In this document: positions 1 through 5,552 of the stretch, piece after piece
Layout: each line of letters opens with the position of its first letter
Position numbering within the stretch: position 1 is the stretch's first letter
Source: Burkholderiales bacterium
GTDB lineage: Bacteria; Pseudomonadota; Gammaproteobacteria; Burkholderiales; Burkholderiaceae_D
Reading direction: 5' to 3'
DNA: 5,552 bases
NCBI GenBank assembly: GCA_028868455.1
Contig: JAGWUK010000237.1
Location: 1-5,552, forward strand
Made by a program: the position numbers and the translations under genes
Notes under the pieces: generated by a model
Told to the model about the DNA's origin: nothing
Database searches by the model: none
Seen by the model: the letters and a program-made list of their open reading frames with translations, nothing else

Positions 1-3000
1 GCTGATGCAGCACCAATTGCCCCCGTATTTGCAGACCGATTTTGTGATTGTCTCAGCGCTGTTGGCGGGTAATGCTGCGTTGGCTTTTGATTTGTGTGAA
101 GAAAAAATCAAATTGCTGAAAGCGCAGACCAGCAAGCGAAAACTGTTCATTCCCGAATTGCCCGGCCTGTTTTATACACTCACGATGCTGGTGCAAGGTA
201 GTGAGGGAAGCCTGAAACGCGCCAAGGAGCAGATCGACGAAGGCGTCAAACATAAGCAGGCATACACCTATTATTATTTACAACCGCTGGTCAACCATCT
301 GCTGCAAGGTGTGCATCCGGATGTGCCTGCGCTGGCAGTGCATGCGCAGGCCGATGTGGATAGTTTGTTTGAGGCCCTGGCTTTGTACTGGCTCGATGCA
401 CCAGCCAATCCTAAAATGAAAACCAAACTTGAGCAAATGCGCGAGACGATGTCGCGTCTTGGTTATCAGTGGGTGGCGGCAGAGCTGGATGCATTGTTGT
501 CAGCGCATTATGCGGAGCCGCAAAAATTTGCCGACTGGCATGGCGACAATCAGATCAAACCGCTGACCACCGTTTTGCAGCGTGAAGAAAACTGGAAACG
601 CGCCTTGACAGCATTGGTGCAGTTAAAGTCACCAGCCATGCCGGTGAATGATCTCAGCGATACGCGCATCGTCTGGTTGCTGGATTTGCTGGCGTCGCAA
701 ATCCGATTGGAGCCGCGCGAACAAAAACGCAATGCCAAAGGCATCTGGAGTAAGGGGCGTGCCATCGCCTTGCGACGACTGGCGCAGGAGCAAGACTCGC
801 TGCCAGGTATGTCGGAGCAGGATAAACGCATCGCAACTTGCGTCAGAAAACTTTACGACAGCTATTACGGTGGTAGCGAATATGATCTGGATGCAGAAAA
901 AGCCTTGCCGTATCTGATCGGGCATCCGACTGTATTCTGGACTGAAGCGCCGGATATCCGTATCGATGTCGTCAAAGGCGAAGTGACTTTGCAAATGAAA
1001 GAAAAAGGTGAACAGATCCGCCTGCAACTGGATCCGCCAGTAACTGCCGACAACGCTGTTTTCTGGCGCAAAGAGACGCCGACAAGGTTGGCCGTCTATG
1101 CGCCGAGTGCCGAGATGAAACAGATTGCCGGTATTCTGGGGCGTGGTCTTAGCGTGCCCGCCAACGCCAGAGCGCAGTTGGTGGACGTGATCGCGGCTAT
1201 TGCTCCGCATCTGGCAATTCATTCCGATCTGCCGGAGATGGCAGCGCACATTGACACCATCGCCGCTGACGAGACGATTTTTGCGCATCTGTTGCCGTTG
1301 AAAGAAGGACTGCGCGTGCAGTTTCTGGCACGGCCGCTGGCTGAAGGTGGCTGGTTTGCACCGGGCAAAGGCGCGGTCAATGTGCTCGGTGAGCAAGGCG
1401 GGAAACCGGTACAGGCAGCGCGGCAGTTGGCGCAGGAGAAAAAGCGTTTGCAGCAGGTTTTGCAAGATTGCCCGACGCTGGCAAGCGTGGATCAAAATGG
1501 CGATGAATGGGAGCTGCAAGAGCCGCAGGCTTGTCTCGAATTATTGAGTGAGCTAAAAGCCTTGCCAGAAAACCTGCTGGAACTTGTGTGGCCGGAAGGC
1601 GAGCGTTTCCGCCTGAAAGGCAGCCGCACTTTGCAGCAGATGCGGCTCAGCATCAAAAAGCAGGGCGACTGGTTTGTCGCTGGTGGCGACATTGCGCTGG
1701 ACGATGGCCGCGTGCTGGCTTTGCGCGAATTATTGCAAATGGTTGACAGTGCGCAGGGGCGTTTTTTAAAACTCGGCGAAAACGATTATCTGGCGCTGAC
1801 CGAAAGTTTCCGTCAACGTCTCAGTGAATTGCACGCCTTGTCCGAAACCTCGGGCAAAGACGGTGTGCGCATCAATCCGCTGGCAGCGCCGATTCTGGCT
1901 GAACTTGCCGCCGAGGTGGGCGAGTTGGAAGCGGATAATGCATGGCGCGAACAGCTCGCAAAGCTTGACAAGCTGGCTGATTTTTTGCCGGTTGTGCCGT
2001 CAACGCTGCAAGCAGAATTGCGCGATTACCAGCTGGACGGTTATCAGTGGCTGGCGCGGCTGGCACATTGGGGCGTCGGTGCTTGTCTCGCCGATGACAT
2101 GGGGCTGGGCAAGACTGTGCAGACATTGGCGCTGTTGCTGGAGAGGGCGCCGCAAGGTCCGGCGCTGGTGGTGGCGCCGATTTCCGTTGCCATGAACTGG
2201 CAGGCCGAGGTCGCACGATTTGCGCCGACATTGCGGGTGCGCGCCTATCATACGCAACGCTCGCTGGAAGACCTGGGCGCATTCGATCTGGTCATCGCCA
2301 GCTATGGCATGTTGCAATCCGATGCTGAACTGTTTTGCGCGCAGCACTGGCATAGCGTGGTGCTGGATGAGGCGCAGGTGATCAAAAATGCAGCGACCAA
2401 GCGTAGTCAGGCAGCAATGGCACTGACCGCCGATTTCAAAATGATCGCCAGCGGTACACCGGTAGAAAATCACCTCGGCGAATTATGGAACTTGTTTCGC
2501 TTCATCAATCCCGGATTGCTCGGTTCTAAAGAGCGCTTTGCTGAACGCTTCAGTAATCCGATCGAACGTGGCGACAAGACGGCGCGCTTGCATCTGAAAA
2601 AGCTGATACAGCCGTTCATCTTGCGCCGGACGAAAACCCAGGTGCTGGACGAATTACCGCCGCGCACAGAAATCACGTTGCAAGTCGAACTCAGCGATGA
2701 AGAACGACACTTGTATGAAGCCTTGCGTCAGGAAGCACTGGACAGGATCGCCAATCTGAAAGCCAATGAAGGCCAATCCATGCAAGTGCTGGCAGAGATC
2801 ACCAAGCTGCGCCGCTTTTGCTGCCACCCGCAGTTGGTGATGAAAAATTCCAACCTCAGCGGCAGCAAGCTGGCCGTATTTGCCGATACCGTTTCGGAAT
2901 TACTGGATAACCGCCACAAGGCGCTGGTGTTCAGCCAGTTTGTCGATCATCTCGCTATCGTGCGCTCCTGGCTGGAGCAGCAGGGGATTGCGTATCAATA

Positions 3001-3376
3001 TCTGGATGGCAGCACACCGCCCGCAGAACGTAAAAAGCGCGTCGATGCGTTTCAGGCCGGGCAAGGCGATGTGTTCCTGATCAGCCTGAAGGCAGGCGGT
3101 ACGGGTCTGAACCTGACTGCCGCCGACTACGTTATTCATCTGGATCCGTGGTGGAATCCGGCTGTCGAAGATCAGGCATCGGACAGGGCGCATCGCATGG
3201 GGCAGCAAAGACCGGTGACGATTTACCGCCTCGTCGTGCAGGAAACCATCGAAGAAAAAATCCTTGCCTTGCATGCAGAAAAACGTGATCTGGCAGATAG
3301 CCTGCTCGATGGTGGCGACGCCGCCGGACGCCTGGATACTGCCGCGTTATTGCGCCTGCTGAAAGAGAGTGTCTGA
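1..3376 (+). CDS. SNF2-family DEAD/DEAH-box helicase-like ATPase (5' partial)
   Basis: Encodes a large Swi2/Snf2-type superfamily 2 ATPase, a DNA-dependent translocase expected to act in the cytoplasm on DNA or nucleoprotein. The frame is open from base 2 (first full codon CTG, then ATG at 5), so the start is probably upstream; residue numbers here count from that ATG (1,123 residues). The ATPase core is complete: LRDYQLDGYQWL at 672-683, Walker A DDMGLGKT at 697-704, motif Ia near 720-732, DEAQ at 788-791, SGTP at 816-819, the FILRRTK linker near 871-877, motif IV KALVFSQF from 972, motif V SLKAGGTGLNL at 1027-1037 and motif VI DRAHRMGQ at 1060-1067. The first 670 or so residues are mostly helical, with no recognised catalytic motif and no visible zinc-binding cysteine cluster. 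The lobe order and DEAQ box fit bacterial SNF2 proteins, but the physiological substrate cannot be told from sequence. It is convergent with the hydrolase gene. The SNF2 assignment is very sure; the role is not. Confidence 0.96.
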   Translation, partial: LMQHQLPPYLQTDFVIVSALLAGNAALAFDLCEEKIKLLKAQTSKRKLFIPELPGLFYTLTMLVQGSEGSLKRAKEQIDEGVKHKQAYTYYYLQPLVNHLLQGVHPDVPALAVHAQADVDSLFEALALYWLDAPANPKMKTKLEQMRETMSRLGYQWVAAELDALLSAHYAEPQKFADWHGDNQIKPLTTVLQREENWKRALTALVQLKSPAMPVNDLSDTRIVWLLDLLASQIRLEPREQKRNAKGIWSKGRAIALRRLAQEQDSLPGMSEQDKRIATCVRKLYDSYYGGSEYDLDAEKALPYLIGHPTVFWTEAPDIRIDVVKGEVTLQMKEKGEQIRLQLDPPVTADNAVFWRKETPTRLAVYAPSAEMKQIAGILGRGLSVPANARAQLVDVIAAIAPHLAIHSDLPEMAAHIDTIAADETIFAHLLPLKEGLRVQFLARPLAEGGWFAPGKGAVNVLGEQGGKPVQAARQLAQEKKRLQQVLQDCPTLASVDQNGDEWELQEPQACLELLSELKALPENLLELVWPEGERFRLKGSRTLQQMRLSIKKQGDWFVAGGDIALDDGRVLALRELLQMVDSAQGRFLKLGENDYLALTESFRQRLSELHALSETSGKDGVRINPLAAPILAELAAEVGELEADNAWREQLAKLDKLADFLPVVPSTLQAELRDYQLDGYQWLARLAHWGVGACLADDMGLGKTVQTLALLLERAPQGPALVVAPISVAMNWQAEVARFAPTLRVRAYHTQRSLEDLGAFDLVIASYGMLQSDAELFCAQHWHSVVLDEAQVIKNAATKRSQAAMALTADFKMIASGTPVENHLGELWNLFRFINPGLLGSKERFAERFSNPIERGDKTARLHLKKLIQPFILRRTKTQVLDELPPRTEITLQVELSDEERHLYEALRQEALDRIANLKANEGQSMQVLAEITKLRRFCCHPQLVMKNSNLSGSKLAVFADTVSELLDNRHKALVFSQFVDHLAIVRSWLEQQGIAYQYLDGSTPPAERKKRVDAFQAGQGDVFLISLKAGGTGLNLTAADYVIHLDPWWNPAVEDQASDRAHRMGQQRPVTIYRLVVQETIEEKILALHAEKRDLADSLLDGGDAAGRLDTAALLRLLKESV

Positions 3377-3380
3377 GTTT

Positions 3381-3399
3381 GTCGCACAGTGTTTGCGAC
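3381..3399. terminator. Small dyad between convergent stop codons
   Basis: A perfect 6-bp inverted repeat, GTCGCA and TGCGAC, with a 7-base loop fills most of the 25-base gap between the SNF2 stop (3374-3376) and the hydrolase stop (3402-3404, minus strand). Its position suggests a shared bidirectional transcription end. Neither strand has a T-tract after the stem, so it is not a canonical rho-independent terminator and the call is weak. Confidence 0.3.
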
Positions 3400-3401
3400 G
3401 A

Positions 3402-4403
3402 CTACGCTGACGCCGGATATGGAGCGCAAGACGCGTGACGTTTGTACCAGCGATCACCAAGCGTCAGCAATTCGCGGTAGAAATCCGCCTGCAAGGAAAA
3501 ATGCCCCCAACAGATTTCAGCATATTCTCTGGGGCCAGTCAGTCGTGTGTAACAGTCGCGAGTCAGTTGCGGATCCACCATTTTGTCGCGTAAGGGATTG
3601 ATCACCAGCACTGGCACTTTCGTGTTGCGATGGAGCGGGATGACAAAAGGCGTATCCAGCATGCTGGCAAAATAACTGGCCGTGACCGAGCGCAGTGTGC
3701 ACGGATCGGCTTGCCATTTTTTATAAAACCCCTGCGCCAGATCACGCTCGTCAACCATGTTGCGAAAGCGCGCCAGAGGCCGGTAAGGAAAGCGCATTCC
3801 CGGTGCGATGCGCGCAAGGGCGGCGCTTGCCGCGCGCATCCCTTGTGGTACGGCGGGTAAGTTTGCCAGCCAGGCAAAGCGTGTAAATGCGATGCCGGTA
3901 CGCGGATCGCCAAAATCATATAAGTTCAGACAGGCGATCGCAGCGGGCGCTTGTCCGCGATGTGCCAGCACGGCCGCCGCCGCGTAAGTCAGGCCGCTGC
4001 CTATACTGCCGCCGCACATGAATAAGGTTCCGCGAAAATTGCATCGCGCCCAGGTGGCCACATCCACGATATTTTGTACGACTTCGCTGATCGTGAAGTC
4101 CCCTGGCTGACCGCCGGAGCGACCTTGCCCTTTTTGATCGGGCACGATGACGACATAGCCTTGTTGATGAAAAGCCAGTGCCGCGCCAGCAAGCAAACCG
4201 GCATGGCCGCCACCGCCATGATTCAAAATCAGTAAAGGCGCATCTGCGGCGCTTTGCGGATAGACATCAATATGTAGCCTGACATTGGCGGACACGATGT
4301 TGCGCGTACGCACGATCCGCGAAATCGCCGCTATTTGCTCTGCGCTGTGATAGCAATGCCAGTAATCGGATGACGTGGCGATGGGTGAAAGAGTTGTGGT
4401 CAT
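3402..4403 (-). CDS. Alpha/beta-fold hydrolase (serine esterase/lipase/S33-like)
   Basis: A 333-residue single-domain alpha/beta hydrolase, probably a cytoplasmic esterase, lipase or S33-type peptidase-like enzyme; the substrate is unknown. With Met at 4403 as residue 1, the oxyanion-side HGGGG is at 62-66, the strand and turn VVIVPDQKGQGRSGG at 84-98, the nucleophile elbow GGSIG at 131-135 (Ser133), the acid in PLRDKMVD at 270-277 (Asp273 most likely, Asp277 possible) and the catalytic His301 in CWGHFSL. The residues between about 165 and 255 would form the cap. No signal peptide or membrane segment is evident. The frame stays open upstream to a GTG at 4538, with another ATG at 4481, but that 45-residue extension is Arg-rich, low in hydrophobic order and unlike a hydrolase N-terminus, so 4403 is preferred. 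No good Shine-Dalgarno is seen for any of the three starts: an AGGG lies 14 bases from the chosen ATG. The gene is convergent with the SNF2 gene and has a possible Fur box upstream. The fold is sure; the start is moderately sure. Confidence 0.9.
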   Translation of the reverse strand: MTTTLSPIATSSDYWHCYHSAEQIAAISRIVRTRNIVSANVRLHIDVYPQSAADAPLLILNHGGGGHAGLLAGAALAFHQQGYVVIVPDQKGQGRSGGQPGDFTISEVVQNIVDVATWARCNFRGTLFMCGGSIGSGLTYAAAAVLAHRGQAPAAIACLNLYDFGDPRTGIAFTRFAWLANLPAVPQGMRAASAALARIAPGMRFPYRPLARFRNMVDERDLAQGFYKKWQADPCTLRSVTASYFASMLDTPFVIPLHRNTKVPVLVINPLRDKMVDPQLTRDCYTRLTGPREYAEICWGHFSLQADFYRELLTLGDRWYKRHASCAPYPASA

Positions 4404-4544
4404 AGAGGTAAAGCCAGCCCTACACAGACAGGTCAGGCGAGGCAGCTTGCGGCGCAGTGTGCATGGTTCTCGCCTTGCCATATCAGATTTGCGAAGTCTG
4501 CTGGTAACGCGTCGTTGTGATGGATGAAAGATTAACACAGTTAA

Positions 4545-4573
4545 ATCTTATTGATAATCATTACCATTTGAAA
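4545..4573 (-). promoter_or_regulatory. Weak sigma-70-like promoter for the hydrolase gene
   Basis: On the minus strand a -35-like TTTCAA (4568-4573, 3 of 6) is followed after exactly 17 bases by a -10-like TAAGAT (4545-4550, 4 of 6). It sits in the most AT-rich stretch of the intergenic region, directed at the hydrolase. The hexamers are poor matches, so the placement rests mainly on context and spacing. It implies a leader of roughly 130 bases to the ATG at 4403, or a start further upstream. Confidence 0.3.
4547..4565. promoter_or_regulatory. Putative Fur box (iron-responsive operator)
   Basis: The 19-mer matches the classical Fur consensus GATAATGATAATCATTATC at 15 of 19 positions by direct alignment, including an unbroken run of 11 (TGATAATCATT plus the following A makes 12 with the base at 4563). 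It contains the inverted core TGAT-A-ATCA. It overlaps the -10 and spacer of the weak minus-strand promoter, the usual place for Fur repression. If functional, the hydrolase would be induced when iron is scarce. AT-rich promoter DNA can give such matches by chance, so this is a good candidate only. Confidence 0.5.
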
Positions 4574-4647
4574 TTAGCGAGAAAGCCACGCTGGCGCAAC
4601 GCTGCGATGGCAAAGTGCAGGACGGTCATTGGGACTCTTGCGATGGC

Positions 4648-4696
4648 AAGAAAAACATGGTGCGGCATGCTGATCAGCCCGCATCAACATGCCGCA
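4648..4696 (-). terminator. Rho-independent terminator of the thaumatin-like gene
   Basis: A strong inverted repeat lies 57 bases past the stop codon of the thaumatin-like gene. The 9-bp arms TGCGGCATG (4661-4669) and CATGCCGCA (4688-4696) pair perfectly; after one mismatch, TGAT and ATCA add 4 bp, leaving an 8-base loop. On the minus strand the stem is followed, after 5 bases, by TTTTTCTT (4648-4655 on the plus strand). The GC-rich stem and T-tract on the expected side make a minus-strand terminator likely. The 5-base gap before the T-tract is slightly long. Confidence 0.65.
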
Positions 4697-4753
4697 ACCG
4701 GGGCACTTGCCATGAGCGCGAATGGGACGCGTCCGGCAGTGCCAGGTTTCAGT

Positions 4754-5552
4754 TTATTTTTTAGTTTTTTTACTTTTTGCAGCAGTGGTGATGAATTCAA
4801 CGACGAAATTGGTTTCTGGCGGGCAGGCATAGTCGCTGCCTGCGTCGCCATAGGCAAAGCCGTACACATTCTGGAACTGTGTGGACGACTGAATTTTCGT
4901 GTTGTAAGTCGACGTATTGGCGCCAACGCTGCCGGCGGCGACATCGCAGGTGCCGGGGGTGTTGTAGTTACCCGTACAGCAAAATTGGGGCGCATCCGCA
5001 GGGCTATTGGCTGTCGCATACGTGCATGGGCTCATACACCCGGCAAACTTGCCATCGGGCGACGTCACCGCGAGATTCCAGGCCGTAGCGCCGCCACTAT
5101 AGTTGGCCGGCAATTGCGAGCTGGCTTTGCACATGGTTTGCAATGCAGTCGCGCTGTTTGGTGCAACTTGCGCAAAAGGCCGGGCGGCGCTGTACAGGCC
5201 AGCACCAAGCACATTGGAATTTTCTGGTGGCACGGTATATGTGCAATACGCTGGCGACGCTGGATAAAACTTCACGCCGACACTATAACCATCGACGGCT
5301 GAGACATCGACGTTGCTGGCACCGTTCGGTATGCTGTTGGTGACGGCCAGAATGGTCGGTTCGATTTTTGTTGCATACGGCGTTTGGCCCGGGAAGTAAC
5401 CGCCTGTGCATACCCAGTTAGGCGGCGGTGCGGGCGTATTCGAGCATTGCGCAATCGTCGGCGCTGTGCCGCAGGCCTTGACACTGCTGGCAGTGCAATA
5501 ACTGGACAAATAAAACGCCGCAGAATTCAGGCCATTGACACCAACGCTGACA
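4754..5552 (-). CDS. Thaumatin-like protein (5' partial)
   Basis: Encodes the C-terminal 265 residues of a thaumatin-like protein; the frame is open to the window edge (first full codon ends at 5551), so the start and any signal peptide lie outside. The TTG at 5507-5509 is only an internal leucine codon. Family marks, numbered from the first full codon: VDGYSV at 86-91 (plants have VDGFN), GCMSPC at 171-176, CCTGNYNTPGTC at 191-202, VYGFAYGDAGSDYAC at 229-243 (plants have YSYAYDD...F.C) and NFVVEF at 248-253. Twelve cysteines are visible and no membrane segment, which fits an exported, disulfide-bonded protein. Plant relatives are defence proteins, some binding or cutting beta-1,3-glucans; the bacterial role is not settled. 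Oddities: the family's terminal cysteine (F-C-P) is replaced by F-I-T, and the protein ends in a lysine-rich tail, AAKSKKTKK. A terminator follows. The family call rests on recognised motifs, not a search. Confidence 0.82.
   Translation of the reverse strand, partial: VSVGVNGLNSAAFYLSSYCTASSVKACGTAPTIAQCSNTPAPPPNWVCTGGYFPGQTPYATKIEPTILAVTNSIPNGASNVDVSAVDGYSVGVKFYPASPAYCTYTVPPENSNVLGAGLYSAARPFAQVAPNSATALQTMCKASSQLPANYSGGATAWNLAVTSPDGKFAGCMSPCTYATANSPADAPQFCCTGNYNTPGTCDVAAGSVGANTSTYNTKIQSSTQFQNVYGFAYGDAGSDYACPPETNFVVEFITTAAKSKKTKK

Larger units (their letters stand above)
4404..4753. other. Intergenic region of 350 bases
   Basis: No credible gene lies here. The part next to the hydrolase (about 4404-4525) would be its leader if the start at 4403 is right; it includes a short imperfect dyad, CAGATTT-GCG-AAGTCTG, at 4484-4500. 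The AT-rich middle (about 4529-4576) carries a palindrome, a Fur-box-like site and a weak promoter. The part next to the thaumatin-like gene carries an 11-base direct repeat (TGCGATGGCAA at 4603-4613 and 4639-4649) and the terminator of that gene. Confidence 0.75.

Noticed and set aside
629..1519. Minus-strand open frame of 296 codons inside the SNF2 gene
   Set aside because: It is a shadow of the plus-strand SNF2 frame. The composition is His-, Arg- and Gln-rich and no domain is recognisable.
1872..2473. Overlapping minus-strand frames opposite the SNF2 Walker A region
   Set aside because: They lie opposite the most conserved part of the ATPase and are low-complexity Ala/Pro/Arg or Cys/His sequences, typical of antisense shadows.
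1..3376. SNF2 protein as part of an antiphage system such as DISARM
   Set aside because: No methyltransferase, DUF1998, phospholipase D or other partner gene is in the window. The neighbours are an unrelated hydrolase and a thaumatin-like protein, so the context gives no support.
4484..4500. CAGATTT-GCG-AAGTCTG dyad as a riboswitch or terminator element
   Set aside because: It is short and imperfect, with a 3-base loop, no T-tract and no known riboswitch consensus around it.
4568..4573. TTGAAA as a plus-strand -35 box
   Set aside because: It matches the -35 consensus at 5 of 6, but no reasonable -10 lies 16 to 18 bases downstream and no plus-strand gene follows.
4517..5302. Plus-strand open frame of 261 codons, GTG start
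   Set aside because: Most of it is antisense to the thaumatin-like gene, whose minus-strand frame carries clear family motifs. It has no Shine-Dalgarno and its translation shows no recognisable domain.
5507..5509. TTG as the true start of the thaumatin-like gene
   Set aside because: The frame continues upstream to the window edge with plausible coding sequence (VGVNGLNSAAFYL), and no signal peptide follows the TTG as an exported protein would need.

Overview
The window looks like ordinary chromosome from a betaproteobacterium with moderate GC content. The protein flavour suggests Burkholderiales, perhaps Oxalobacteraceae, but that is an impression from the sequences and not a database result. 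Three protein-coding genes are supported. Two run off the ends of the window. No RNA genes, mobile elements, CRISPR arrays or integration signatures are visible.

Layout. (1) From the left edge to 3376, plus strand: the C-terminal 1,120 or so residues of a large SNF2-family (superfamily 2) ATPase with all the helicase motifs intact. Its reading frame is open to base 2, so the true start is probably upstream. (2) After a 25-base gap holding a small dyad, a convergent minus-strand gene (about 3402-4403) encodes a single-domain alpha/beta hydrolase with a complete Ser-Asp-His triad. (3) A stretch of about 350 bases without a gene (4404-4753) separates it from the next gene. Its AT-rich core holds a strong match to a Fur box (15 of 19 consensus positions), overlapping a weak minus-strand promoter that would serve the hydrolase. 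It also holds a rho-independent terminator facing the gene to the right. (4) From 4754 to the right edge, minus strand: the C-terminal part of a thaumatin-like, cysteine-rich and presumably exported protein, whose start lies beyond the window.

Nothing shows that the three genes act together. The SNF2 gene is convergent to the other two, and the terminator isolates the thaumatin-like gene from the hydrolase. The points most worth a second look are the possible iron-responsive control of the hydrolase, the bacterial thaumatin-like protein that lacks the family's terminal cysteine and carries a lysine-rich tail, and the nested inverted repeats at its 3' end. I found no convincing evidence of a new multi-gene system.
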